Positions 1-6,695 are shown, counted from the stretch's first letter. The stretch: 6,885 nucleotides of DNA from Burkholderiaceae bacterium (GCA_947470165.1 CANISN010000083.1:1-6885), one strand, 5' to 3'. The notes: a model not told the origin generated them from the sequence alone. Translations and numbers: made by a program.

Positions 1-93
1 ACGAGCCATAAAATTGATGAATGCGTGATCGTTGATGATGTTGTGCCACTGAAAAATATCTACCGAAAGACTCTTGAGCAGTTGATTGCCTAA
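1..93 (+). CDS. dapE: Succinyl-diaminopimelate desuccinylase, C-terminal end (partial)
   Basis: Only the last 30 codons are in the window, ending in TAA at 91-93. The frame reads with residues HKIDECV, then a charged stretch, then [14 protein letters not shown]. From memory, the E. coli DapE tail reads HKINECV and later MYQRIMEQLVA, so the match is close in both sequence and distance to the stop. DapE is the cytoplasmic zinc enzyme that removes succinate from N-succinyl-LL-diaminopimelate, supplying lysine and peptidoglycan precursors. The next gene, prmB, begins 32 nt downstream on the same strand, and I see no terminator between them, so they are probably co-transcribed. The catalytic domain is outside the window and cannot be judged. 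Confidence 0.85.
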
Positions 94-125
94 AGCTGTC
101 TAGTGAATTCATTTACATAAGCCTT

Positions 126-1022
126 ATGGACCCTGCGCCCCAGCAATCTCTTACGCTTGATCAATGCATTAATCAAATTGCAGAACTACTAGAGGCGGCA
201 GATTTGCACTACGGTCATGGTGCTATCGATGCCCAGAGTGAGGCTCTGTGGATTACTAGTAAACAACTCGGTTTGAGTCCTACCGATGCGCTTGACCACT
301 TAGAACAAGCCATGAGTGCCCTGCAAGTTAGCAAAGCCTTAGAGATTGCAGACACTCGTATTAGCACCCGCAAACCCTTAGCTTACATTTTAGGTGAGGC
401 TTGGTTAATGGGTGTGCCATTTTTCTCGAGCGAACAAAGCATTGTTCCCCGCTCATGGATTGCTGAGTTAATTGTTGATGGTTCACTGGAGTCCTGGCTT
501 CCTGCTGATGGTAAGGCACTAGATCTTTGCACTGGTAATGGCTCACTAGCAATCTTGTTAGCAATGGCTTGCCCTGATATTCATGTGAGTGCTTGCGATA
601 TTAGTTTGCCTGCTTTAGCAGTCGCCTCTCGCAACCTTGATCGTCATGGACTGACTTCACAGATTGAGCTTTTTGAGGGCGATCTCTGGGATGCCTTGCC
701 AGAAGCACATGATGACAATCGCTTTGATCTCATCATTTGTAATCCACCCTACGTCAATGCTCATTCCATGAGTACCCTACCTACCGAATATCATGCAGAG
801 CCTGCACTTGCATTGGCTGGTGGTCATGATGGAATGGACCTCATTCGGAAGATCATTGCTGGTGCATCAGACTATCTATCTGAGCGCGGCGCTATTCTGA
901 TTGAGATTGGCAATGAATATGAAAACTTTAAAAAAGCATTTCCGCAGATCCCAGTAGTTTGGATGGAAGTATCTGCTGGCGATGAGCAAGTACTACTCAT
1001 TCAAGCGGAAGACTTACTTTAA
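126..1022 (+). CDS. prmB: Ribosomal protein L3 N5-glutamine methyltransferase PrmB
   Basis: 298 residues, close to the usual family length of about 300. PrmB uses S-adenosylmethionine to methylate a glutamine side chain of ribosomal protein L3, in the cytoplasm during ribosome assembly. The N-terminal helical substrate-recognition part (about 1-110) has the family RKPLAYI and WLMGVPFF segments. The Rossmann domain then shows the SAM-binding loop LDLCTGNGS (132-140), the acidic CDIS (157-160) and the catalytic NPPY (206-209). What follows NPPY (VNAHSMSTLPTEYHAEP, then GGHDGMDL) is typical of PrmB rather than PrmC, which acts on release factors. The ATG at 126 has no good Shine-Dalgarno sequence; no other ATG lies nearby in frame, so translation may depend on the upstream dapE. 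It converges with radA, stop to stop, across 32 nt. Confidence 0.95.
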   Translation: MDPAPQQSLTLDQCINQIAELLEAADLHYGHGAIDAQSEALWITSKQLGLSPTDALDHLEQAMSALQVSKALEIADTRISTRKPLAYILGEAWLMGVPFFSSEQSIVPRSWIAELIVDGSLESWLPADGKALDLCTGNGSLAILLAMACPDIHVSACDISLPALAVASRNLDRHGLTSQIELFEGDLWDALPEAHDDNRFDLIICNPPYVNAHSMSTLPTEYHAEPALALAGGHDGMDLIRKIIAGASDYLSERGAILIEIGNEYENFKKAFPQIPVVWMEVSAGDEQVLLIQAEDLL

Positions 1023-1054
1023 GCAGCCATCTAAAGCTGAGATCGTCAATTTAC

Positions 1055-2416
1055 TCAGAGTTCTGCAGCTGCCGCAATCGCCTGATCGATGCGCTCTACC
1101 GGAATGATTCTTAATCCAGTGATCTTTGTCTTAGGCATATTGGCTTTGGGAATAATTGCCACAGTAAAGCCCAGCTTTGCAGCTTCCTTCAAGCGCTCCT
1201 GACCGCGTGGGCATGGACGAATTTCTCCAGCTAAACCCACTTCACCAAATACGATTAATTCCTTTGGCAAGGCCTTGTTACGAATTGAGGATTGAATAGC
1301 GAGTAGTACTGCTAAGTCTGCTGCCGGTTCTGAAATCTTCACACCACCCACTGCATTTAAGAAAACATCTTGATCAAAGCAAGCAACGCCAGCATGACGA
1401 TGCAAGACCGCTAAGAGCATCGCTAAACGGGCTTGCTCTAAACCAACCGCTAAGCGGCGTGGGTTCGGAATATGCGCAGTATCTACTAGCGCCTGAATTT
1501 CTACCAAGAGTGGGCGACTACCCTCTTGCGTAACCAATACGCAGGCGCCGGGCACCATCTCGGCATGCTGCGATAAGAAAATGGCTGAAGGATTAGCAAC
1601 ACCACGAAGACCTTTTTCGGTCATCGCAAAAACACCTAACTCATTGACCGCACCAAAACGATTTTTAATCGAACGTACTAATCTAAACGAGGAATGGGTA
1701 TCGCCTTCAAAGTACAATACGGTATCCACAATATGTTCGAGCACACGAGGCCCAGCTAAATGGCCGTCTTTAGTCACGTGACCCACCATTAAGACGCAGA
1801 TCCCACTTGACTTTGCGGCTCTTGTCAATTGAGCCGCACACTCCCGCACTTGAGCCACGGAGCCTGGTGCAGAACTCAGTACTTCTGAATACAAAGTCTG
1901 AATGGAGTCGACTACCAATACCTGCGGCCGCACAGTATCCATAATAGATAAAAGCTTTTCTAGCTGAATCTCAGCCAGTACTTCTAATTGGGGCGCATCT
2001 AGTGCAATACGCTTTGCTCGTAATGCAATTTGCGCGGCAGACTCCTCACCACTGCTATAGAGGACATTCATACCCGCTGCACTCATCTCTGCAAGCGCTT
2101 GAAGCAAAAGTGTGGATTTACCAATACCAGGATCACCACCTAAGAGGACAACGCCACCTGGCACTAATCCACCGCCCAATACACGATCAAATTCTTCAAC
2201 ACCCGTGCTAAAACGCGGCAGATCTTCGGCACTAATAGCCGATAACTTCTGACGAGGGAGTGATTGTGCTAATCCCTGAAAACGGGTATTCGAGCTAATC
2301 TCGGGTAAACCTTCTTCTAAGGTATTCCATGCCTGACAGGAAGGGCACTGCCCTTGCCATTTGGCGGAGCTGCCACCGCAGGACTGACAGATATAAATCG
2401 TTTTAATCTTAGCCAA
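1055..2416 (-). CDS. radA: DNA repair protein RadA
   Basis: RadA is a RecA-like ATPase and helicase that promotes branch migration of recombination intermediates in DNA repair. Counting from the TTG at 2416 it has 453 residues (E. coli RadA: 460). In order: a C4 zinc finger with C10, C13, C24 and C27; the Walker A loop GGDPGIGKST (93-102); Walker B VLVVDS (166-171); the RadA signature KNRFG (261-265); and a Lon-protease-like C-terminal domain (about 280-453). The open frame extends 9 codons further to a TTG at 2443, but that start has no ribosome site. The TTG at 2416 has AGGT six bases upstream and gives an N-terminus AKIKTIYIC that aligns with the family MAKxKxxYxC. It is the last gene of a kup / exported protein / radA run, 38 nt after the preceding stop. 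I see no strong terminator after it. Confidence 0.97.
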   Translation of the reverse strand: MAKIKTIYICQSCGGSSAKWQGQCPSCQAWNTLEEGLPEISSNTRFQGLAQSLPRQKLSAISAEDLPRFSTGVEEFDRVLGGGLVPGGVVLLGGDPGIGKSTLLLQALAEMSAAGMNVLYSSGEESAAQIALRAKRIALDAPQLEVLAEIQLEKLLSIMDTVRPQVLVVDSIQTLYSEVLSSAPGSVAQVRECAAQLTRAAKSSGICVLMVGHVTKDGHLAGPRVLEHIVDTVLYFEGDTHSSFRLVRSIKNRFGAVNELGVFAMTEKGLRGVANPSAIFLSQHAEMVPGACVLVTQEGSRPLLVEIQALVDTAHIPNPRRLAVGLEQARLAMLLAVLHRHAGVACFDQDVFLNAVGGVKISEPAADLAVLLAIQSSIRNKALPKELIVFGEVGLAGEIRPCPRGQERLKEAAKLGFTVAIIPKANMPKTKITGLRIIPVERIDQAIAAAAEL

Positions 2417-2426
2417 TGTATTACCT
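2414..2426 (-). promoter_or_regulatory. radA ribosome binding site deciding a TTG start
   Basis: On the minus strand the sequence reads TTAGGTAATACATTG: AGGT (2426-2423), six bases, then TTG (2416-2414). The upstream alternative TTG (2443-2441) is preceded only by an A/T-rich run with no purine-rich site. This is the main reason for calling the shorter RadA. Confidence 0.75.
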
Positions 2427-2454
2427 AATAAATTAGTAAACAAATAAAAATAAA

Positions 2455-2964
2455 TTAATCGAGCTGAGTGCCCGCTTTGTTTTCTTGAGCACGCCTAGGC
2501 GCGTCTTTACGACGCTGCTCTAGATCTGCAGCACGAGCAGAGGCCGCCTTTTGCTTTGCCTCAAACTCTTTTTGATTGGCTGCACGCTCAGCCGCTTTTT
2601 CAGGAGAGGCGCGTTCGGCAATCTTATTTGCATCACGCTGATCCTTAATGCTGGCGCGCAACTTGCGCTGTACTTCATGCAATTCAACCTCTTGCGTGCG
2701 GATGGGATCAATCTCTTTACGGTATTTGGCACGAGAGTCTTTTAGGCAATCATTTACCCAATACTTTTGATAGCACTCAGAGTTGGTTTTATCCCAGCGA
2801 TATTTAGCCCAATCACGCTGCAACTCGAGATCACGTTCAATCTTATCGAGTTGCTCTAACTGAGCCTCCTCTGCAGGGGTAGAGAGAACTAGACTACTGA
2901 AAGAGCACGCCAGCAGGAATGCCCCAAATAAAAGTAGCGGTCGCAAAAAAACAGACTTTCTCAA
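2455..2964 (-). CDS. Exported coiled-coil protein of unknown function
   Basis: 169 residues; I do not recognise a named family. The N-terminus is a signal sequence: RK at 2-3, then a hydrophobic stretch at about 5-27. LLAC (17-20) looks like a weak lipobox, so this may be a lipoprotein acylated at C20. A signal-peptidase I cut near STPA (28-31) is the alternative; I cannot decide between them. The mature part is almost all charged helix, rich in E, K, R, Q and A, probably a coiled coil. One aromatic, cysteine-bearing patch interrupts it: C64 and C73, eight residues apart, could form a periplasmic disulfide. The TTG start overlaps the kup stop as TTGA (2964-2961), and AAGG lies seven bases upstream, so translation is probably coupled to kup. 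A role in potassium uptake or in the envelope is only a guess from position. Confidence 0.8.
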   Translation of the reverse strand: MRKSVFLRPLLLFGAFLLACSFSSLVLSTPAEEAQLEQLDKIERDLELQRDWAKYRWDKTNSECYQKYWVNDCLKDSRAKYRKEIDPIRTQEVELHEVQRKLRASIKDQRDANKIAERASPEKAAERAANQKEFEAKQKAASARAADLEQRRKDAPRRAQENKAGTQLD

Positions 2965-4901
2965 ATCTCAACCTTTGCACCAAGCTCAACCAAACGATTG
3001 GTTGGGATCTTAAAGAAGTCGGATGGCTTAGCTGCGTTTTGCATCATCCAACCAAATAACTTCTCTCTCCATATGGCCATTCCAGGGTTTGCTGATGGAA
3101 CAATCGTGTCGCGAGAAACAAAGAATGAGGTATCCATGACATTGAATTCAATCTTTTCTTGCTTTTGTAACAAGTCTAAGACTTTATTGATATCTGGGGC
3201 CTCTTTAAAACCATGTACGGCCCTCACTAAATAAATACCACCCCCAAAGTCCTTCATCGTAATACGCTCGGCATCGCTGACATAAGGTACATCCCAAGTA
3301 CTTAATTTGACAAAAAAGATACGCTCATGCATCACACGGTTGTGCTTTAAGTTATGCAGCATTGCGATTGGCACAAAATCTACATGAGCCGTCAGAAAGA
3401 TAGCGGTACCTTCAACGCGATGAGGTGGATGGGCTAACAAGCTATTAACAAAGGCTTGAAGTGGAATAGCGCCTTCTTCTACTTTGGTGCGCAAGAGTTT
3501 GCGTCCTCGATACCAAGTAATCAAACAGGTAAAAATGATGAGGCCTAAAAATAAGGGGTACCAACCACCATCTTTAATTTTAATCAAGTTGGCACTCCAA
3601 AAAGCAAAATCTAAAGCAAAGAAAATAGTTGTCAATGACAGTACTAAGAAGAGATTCATCTTCCATTCACGATACATGACCACGCCCAATAAAATTGCAG
3701 TGATCATCATGGTTGATGTAACTGAAATACCATAGGCTGCTGCCAAGTTCACTGATTCCCTAAACTCAATAATGGTGATAACCACCATGAATAAGAGGGC
3801 CCAGTTCACCACCGGAATATAAATCTGTCCTTGCTCAGAGTCAGAGGTATGCATGATGGTCATGCGCGGCATAAAGCCCAGCAAAATCGCCTGACTCACT
3901 AAAGAGAACGCGCCAGAGATAACTGCCTGAGATGCAATGACCGTAGCAGCAGTAGCCAAACCCACAACAGGCCATAAGGCCCATTCTGGAACCATTAAAT
4001 AAAATGGATTTGAGGCAGCCTCTGGATTGGATAGCAATAAAGCGCCTTGGCCCAGATAGTTAATTAAGAGGCTAGGCAAGACGACGATAAGCCACGCATA
4101 TCGAACTGGATTTCTACCGAAGTGGCCCATATCTAAATAAAGTGCCTCCACCCCAGTAACGACCAAAACTACTGCACCCATCACGATGTATGCAGTAGTT
4201 GGATGATCGATTACAAAATTGACTGCGTACATTGGATTGATCGCACCGATAATTTCTGGTGCCGCGCCGATATTAATCAGCCCCAGAACAGCAAGCGTAA
4301 CAAACCAAGTTAGAGTTACTGGGCCAAATAAATTACCAACGGCAGCAGTGCCATATTTTTGAATCAAGAATAAGCCCACCAAAATCACCAAGGAAATAGG
4401 GATGATGAATTTATGCAATGCAGGCGCTGCAATTTCAATTCCCTCAACAGCCGATAAAACAGAAATCGCTGGAGTGATGACGGACTCGCCTAGTAGCATA
4501 CAAGCGCCCAACATACCTAGAATCATTAAGAAGAAATAGCTTTTTGATTTGCTATCAAACGACCTGAGCGCTAAAGCCATTAAAGATAAAACACCACCTT
4601 CACCTTTGTTATCAGCACGCATCACAAATAAAACGTATTTAAAGGTCACTACCAAGATCAAAGACCAGATCATCATAGCGATGACGCCAAATAGTGCCTC
4701 TGGAGAAAATGCGATGCCATGCTGCGGATCAAAACACTCTTTGAGGGCATACAAGGGGCTAGTACCAATATCACCGAACACCACACCAATGGCGGCAAGC
4801 ATCATCGTCGCAAGACCTTTTTTATGGCCATTGTGATCGTCATGCAGATCAACTGGTTTTAACAACGTGGAATTAGAAAACTCAGGGTTGCTAATTGACA
4901 T
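2961..4901 (-). CDS. kup: Low-affinity potassium transporter Kup (KUP/HAK/KT family)
   Basis: 646 residues, slightly longer than E. coli Kup (622) because of a longer N-terminal tail. Kup is an inner-membrane K+/H+ symporter. After the cytoplasmic tail comes the family signature [13 protein letters not shown] (43-55) in the first membrane segment. Next are [16 protein letters not shown] (about 88-103), [17 protein letters not shown] (138-154), the [13 protein letters not shown] block, and [16 protein letters not shown]. About 12 hydrophobic segments run to about residue 470. The C-terminal cytoplasmic domain includes [15 protein letters not shown] and ends [13 protein letters not shown], nearly the same as E. 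coli Kup. The ATG has AAGGG seven bases upstream, and an in-frame TAA immediately before it excludes a longer start. It heads the kup / exported protein / radA run and is divergent from the tRNA gene. No frameshift or missing motif is visible. Confidence 0.98.
   Translation of the reverse strand: MSISNPEFSNSTLLKPVDLHDDHNGHKKGLATMMLAAIGVVFGDIGTSPLYALKECFDPQHGIAFSPEALFGVIAMMIWSLILVVTFKYVLFVMRADNKGEGGVLSLMALALRSFDSKSKSYFFLMILGMLGACMLLGESVITPAISVLSAVEGIEIAAPALHKFIIPISLVILVGLFLIQKYGTAAVGNLFGPVTLTWFVTLAVLGLINIGAAPEIIGAINPMYAVNFVIDHPTTAYIVMGAVVLVVTGVEALYLDMGHFGRNPVRYAWLIVVLPSLLINYLGQGALLLSNPEAASNPFYLMVPEWALWPVVGLATAATVIASQAVISGAFSLVSQAILLGFMPRMTIMHTSDSEQGQIYIPVVNWALLFMVVITIIEFRESVNLAAAYGISVTSTMMITAILLGVVMYREWKMNLFLVLSLTTIFFALDFAFWSANLIKIKDGGWYPLFLGLIIFTCLITWYRGRKLLRTKVEEGAIPLQAFVNSLLAHPPHRVEGTAIFLTAHVDFVPIAMLHNLKHNRVMHERIFFVKLSTWDVPYVSDAERITMKDFGGGIYLVRAVHGFKEAPDINKVLDLLQKQEKIEFNVMDTSFFVSRDTIVPSANPGMAIWREKLFGWMMQNAAKPSDFFKIPTNRLVELGAKVEI
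2962..2975 (-). promoter_or_regulatory. Ribosome binding site and coupled TTG start inside the end of kup
   Basis: The minus strand shows AAGG (2975-2972), seven bases, then TTG (2964-2962). This site lies in the last codons of kup, whose TGA stop (2963-2961) shares bases with the start. The arrangement is typical of translational coupling and supports TTG as the true start of the exported protein. Confidence 0.7.
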
Positions 4902-4932
4902 TTAAAAGCCCTTGGTGATTGTTGCGTGGCAA
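4891..4932 (-). promoter_or_regulatory. Possible 13-codon upstream frame overlapping the kup start
   Basis: On the minus strand a perfect AAGGAG (4945-4940) sits seven bases before a TTG (4932-4930). That frame encodes [13 protein letters not shown] and stops with TAG at 4893-4891, six bases beyond the end of the kup ATG and in a different frame. The ribosome site is stronger than the one directly before kup (AAGGG). Two genes downstream in this cluster use TTG starts, so initiation here is plausible. It could be a leader peptide coupling ribosome entry to kup, or just a purine-rich coincidence. Confidence 0.3.
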
Positions 4933-4972
4933 TATGTTACTCCTTATGCAGGCTGACTCTAAAGTCTTATTT

Positions 4973-5002
4973 CTTTTAAAAACCCGCTTTTTTAAGCGCC
5001 AA
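4973..5002 (-). promoter_or_regulatory. Weak candidate sigma-70 promoter for kup
   Basis: The minus strand has TTGGCG (5002-4997, four of six to TTGACA), an 18-base spacer, and TAAAAG (4978-4973, four of six to TATAAT). It is the best pair I found in the kup leader. A transcript would start near 4966, leaving a leader of about 65 nt that contains the strong AAGGAG site. Both boxes are imperfect. Confidence 0.25.
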
Positions 5003-5015
5003 ATTAAGGAATATC

Positions 5016-5045
5016 TCGACAGAGGGGGTGAAAAAATGTTAGAAT
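5016..5045 (+). promoter_or_regulatory. Promoter of the initiator tRNA gene
   Basis: TCGACA (5016-5021, five of six to the -35 consensus) is followed by an 18-base spacer and TAGAAT (5040-5045, five of six to the -10 consensus). A TG at 5037-5038, one base before the -10 box, makes it an extended -10 promoter. Transcription would begin near 5052, leaving a 5' leader of about six bases for RNase P to remove. The G-rich spacer end (AGAGGGGG) is not the usual GC-rich discriminator of stringently controlled promoters, because it lies between the boxes. Confidence 0.7.
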
Positions 5046-5057
5046 TACAGCTTCAGA

Positions 5058-5134
<77 letters not shown>

Positions 5135-5142
5135 AACAGTAG

Positions 5143-5178
5143 AAGGCTTCTAGGTCATTAAGACTTTGAAGCCTTTTT
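5143..5178 (+). terminator. Intrinsic terminator of the tRNA-fMet gene
   Basis: AAGGCTTC (5143-5150) pairs perfectly with GAAGCCTT (5168-5175). After a single T-T mismatch the inside extends with AGGTC (5152-5156) and GACTT (5162-5166, one G-T wobble), closed by a five-base loop ATTAA. Five T residues (5174-5178) follow, then GC and four more T. The opposite strand has no T run after the stem, so it should work only for the tRNA transcript. Confidence 0.92.
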
Positions 5179-5263
5179 GCTTTTAATACTAAGAGGTCAT
5201 GCAAGCTGCCCTGCGTTGGTTTTGAATCATAAAATTGAACACTTAGCGTTCATGCATGGTCCA

Positions 5264-5291
5264 CCACCAGCACCCCAATGGATGCTGGTGG
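5264..5291. repeat. Isolated 9-bp inverted repeat
   Basis: CCACCAGCA (5264-5272) and TGCTGGTGG (5283-5291) are perfect inverted copies with a ten-base loop. Neither strand has a T run after it, so it is not an ordinary intrinsic terminator. It lies between the 3' end of the 313-residue gene and the tRNA terminator, and just downstream (minus strand) of the boxA-like element. Confidence 0.7.
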
Positions 5292-5303
5292 GGTTACACG
5301 CTA

Positions 5304-5321
5304 TTCAAATTGTTAAAGAAC
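5304..5321 (-). promoter_or_regulatory. boxA-like rRNA antitermination element
   Basis: The minus strand reads GTTCTTTAACAATTTGAA. The E. coli rRNA leader boxA region is TGCTCTTTAACAATTTATC (from memory), so the stretch TCTTTAACAATTT is identical, and the G/T before it fits the GTTCTTTAA form found in betaproteobacterial rRNA operons. BoxA in RNA recruits NusB-NusE so that polymerase resists termination on untranslated transcripts. No rRNA gene is visible on this strand in the window. The site is 72 nt past the stop of the 313-residue gene and points toward the back of the tRNA gene. It may be a remnant of an rRNA operon, or chance. The surrounding 5179-5392 gap shows no convincing gene. Confidence 0.4.
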
Positions 5322-5392
5322 GGAACGACTTATTTGGCCTTATTGGCAAAATTAATGCATCAAGCTATTGCAAATTGATAAGTTAAAAAACA

Positions 5393-6334
5393 TTAAGTCA
5401 TTGATTCTTCGGGTAAATCTGCCATTTCGTTTTTTCCAATGACCACCTTAGGAATCTCATGGGGCAACACAATCTCCTCCAAAGACCTTGGTGGACTGAC
5501 CTTAAGACGGCGCTCGGTAAAAAGCACATGATCAGTTTGGCTTTTGCGCATCCGAAAAAAGCAATCCAGTAGACCTTGGCATGCTCTTCGCTCTTGCAGC
5601 ATCCGATCGTCAAAGCGCTCGACCTTCTCACTCTCGCGACCCTTTAAAAAGAACCAGACCCCCATCCAGTTGCGGATTTGATCGCGCAGGCTATCAAAGT
5701 TGGCTAGGTACCAGCAATGCGCGCCGTACTCCTCGATATAGCCCTCAAGTTTGCGCGGATGATTTTGCCAATGGATATCAAGACCTTGGCGATTGGACAT
5801 AAAAAGCGGCGGATTAATACTCGACATCCATTGCTCTAGGTAGACAAAAAAATCAGGGTACTGACGCCAGACCATGTTGTAGTTCGCAATCCCTTTGGCA
5901 TTTGCTACAAGGTGTTCGTACTGCCCATGAAGGCGTTTGTACTCCTGGGCATCTTTACGCGAGACCTTCAAGTTTGGGGTCACTAAAAACCGTGGCGGGT
6001 GTTTGGCAAATATCCCTTTGAGACCCAAGAACTCAGCCATAATCGCGGGCGTTAAGGCCTTAAAAACATCATCGCGCTGTAATGCTGCGCGATACTCTTG
6101 GCGTTGACCACGCCACATACTGTCAGCAATTTGCTGGGCCAGATTTACTTGTACAGCATCTTCTGGCGCCAAGCTTACTATTACTGATTTAACGTGCCGG
6201 CGATACTGCGCATCATCCTCAAAGGGGAGAACTGGGGTTCTAGCAAACATGCCACTCTTTAGCGCATTCATGCTCGACTTGCGTTTACCGGCAATACTCT
6301 TAGGCCCGGTTTGCCCTTGATTGCTACTACTCAT
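5393..6334 (-). CDS. Conserved-looking hypothetical protein with N-terminal GPKSxxGKxxSSxNALKSG motif
   Basis: 313 residues, no function assigned. The ATG has AGGAG five bases upstream, so start and expression look real. Residues 9-31 carry a motif (TGPKSIAGK, then SSMNALKSGMFA) like the TGPxTxxGKxxSSxNALKHGL opening I recall from many uncharacterised proteins of Acidobacteria, Planctomycetes and Proteobacteria. A stretch then follows with the same spacing as in that group: an acidic FEDDAQYRRHV, LAPEDAVQVNL, and the helix AQQIADSMWRGQRQEYRAAL (about 66-85). The rest (about 86-313) is mostly predicted helix, rich in aromatic and basic residues (NYNMVWRQYPDFF, CWYLANFDSL, NWMGVWFFL). There is no signal peptide, membrane segment, Walker motif or recognisable nuclease motif. 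The basic, Gly/Ser/Asn-rich N-terminus could bind nucleic acid, which is inference. It stands alone on its strand with a heavily structured upstream region. Confidence 0.8.
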   Translation of the reverse strand: MSSSNQGQTGPKSIAGKRKSSMNALKSGMFARTPVLPFEDDAQYRRHVKSVIVSLAPEDAVQVNLAQQIADSMWRGQRQEYRAALQRDDVFKALTPAIMAEFLGLKGIFAKHPPRFLVTPNLKVSRKDAQEYKRLHGQYEHLVANAKGIANYNMVWRQYPDFFVYLEQWMSSINPPLFMSNRQGLDIHWQNHPRKLEGYIEEYGAHCWYLANFDSLRDQIRNWMGVWFFLKGRESEKVERFDDRMLQERRACQGLLDCFFRMRKSQTDHVLFTERRLKVSPPRSLEEIVLPHEIPKVVIGKNEMADLPEESMT

Positions 6335-6367
6335 GATTACTCCTAACGGCTGGTCATAGACTCATAG

Positions 6368-6398
6368 CCAATATATTGGTCATGCCATAGGCAATGAA
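6368..6398 (-). promoter_or_regulatory. Possible promoter and palindromic operator of the 313-residue gene
   Basis: CCAATATATTGG (6368-6379) is a perfect 12-bp palindrome, and on the minus strand it contains TATATT (6375-6370, five of six to the -10 consensus). Seventeen bases upstream lies TTCATT (6398-6393), only three of six to TTGACA and located in the loop of the neighbouring hairpin. A transcript would start near 6363, about 30 nt before the ATG. The -10 box at the centre of a palindrome would suit a repressor site. TGGTCAT occurs twice, at 6351-6357 and 6377-6383, flanking the region. Confidence 0.3.
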
Positions 6399-6409
6399 CC
6401 GCCTATGGC
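6384..6409. repeat. Hairpin 1: perfect 9-bp inverted repeat
   Basis: GCCATAGGC (6384-6392) and GCCTATGGC (6401-6409) pair perfectly across an eight-base loop, AATGAACC. No T run follows on either strand. It is the hairpin closest to the 313-residue gene. Confidence 0.85.
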
Positions 6410-6415
6410 GCTAAA

Positions 6416-6453
6416 GGTAAAGCGCATGCGGGTTCGGCCGCATGGATAAAGCG
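6416..6453. repeat. Hairpin 2: 7-bp inverted repeat flanked by direct repeats
   Basis: CATGCGG (6425-6431) pairs with CCGCATG (6438-6444) around the six-base loop GTTCGG. The hairpin is bracketed by near-identical direct repeats, GGTAAAGCG (6416-6424) and GATAAAGCG (6445-6453). The combination suggests a built unit rather than chance. Confidence 0.75.
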
Positions 6454-6461
6454 AAGGATGT

Positions 6462-6480
6462 TCCGTTATGGCGTAACGGA
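6462..6480. repeat. Hairpin 3: 7-bp inverted repeat
   Basis: TCCGTTA (6462-6468) pairs with TAACGGA (6474-6480) around the five-base loop TGGCG. It is the third compact hairpin within 97 bp. Confidence 0.8.
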
Positions 6481-6488
6481 TAGGTACA

Positions 6489-6648
6489 CGTAAGCATGTT
6501 TAGGCATCATCTGCATGCAGCCCAATTTTTTACTACGCACTTGTTTGGTTTGGCAGGAACAAGGGATCCTGGGAACTTCTCGTAAACATGTTTGGGATAA
6601 ACCCAATTTGCTTCTTCGTAAACGCTTGATTTGTTCGGCAGGAACAAG
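6489..6648. repeat. Diverged two-copy tandem repeat, each copy with hairpins
   Basis: Copy 1 covers 6489-6563 and copy 2 covers 6581-6648, with 17 bases between. Both run in the same order: CGTAARCATGTTTRGG (6489-6504 and 6581-6596), CCCAATTT (6521-6528 and 6602-6609), then GGCAGGAACAAG (6552-6563 and 6637-6648, identical). Copies differ by substitutions and a few gaps. In copy 2, TTGGG/CCCAA (6592-6606) and TTGTTC/GAACAA (about 6631-6647) are inverted repeats. In copy 1, CTTGTT/AACAAG (6540-6563) and TTAGGC/GCCCAA are inverted repeats; the latter pairs fully only as minus-strand RNA with a G-U wobble. A repeat with conserved pairing potential suggests structured RNA on the minus strand. Confidence 0.7.
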
Positions 6649-6695
6649 CAACCTGATGTTTGTATAAAACCTAAGGCAGCTTAAGTTTTATTTTG

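Noticed and set aside
1023..1054. CAGC/GCTG hairpin between convergent prmB and radA as a shared terminator
   Set aside because: Only four base pairs and no T run on either strand.
4985..4998. CGCTT/AAGCG inverted repeat followed by T residues on the minus strand
   Set aside because: Only five pairs with an A/T loop, and it lies inside the best kup promoter candidate, where no transcript would need to end. An attenuator is not supported.
5332..5352. ATTTGGCC/GGCAAAAT stem as a terminator for the 313-residue gene
   Set aside because: The stem has an internal mismatch and is AT-rich, with no T run following on the minus strand.
5177..5386. 69-codon plus-strand frame after the tRNA terminator
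   Set aside because: It starts inside the terminator T run, has no ribosome site, and runs through the hairpin and the boxA-like element without any recognisable protein pattern.
6384..6648. Integron attC sites or a CRISPR array
   Set aside because: The inverted repeats lack the paired GTTRRRY / RYYYAAC core sites of attC, and the repeats are too few, too diverged and irregularly spaced for CRISPR.
6384..6648. Retron-type msr/msd RNA or diversity-generating template repeat
   Set aside because: No reverse transcriptase gene lies in the window, and the 313-residue protein has no RT motif such as a YxDD box.
6466..6651. 61-codon minus-strand frame with a helix-turn-helix-like stretch (AEQIKRLRRSKLGLSQ)
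   Set aside because: The words resemble an XRE-type antitoxin helix, but the TTG start has no spaced ribosome site, the similarity ends after about 20 residues, and the DNA is a tandem repeat whose second copy is in another frame. A decayed antitoxin gene remains possible but unsupported.
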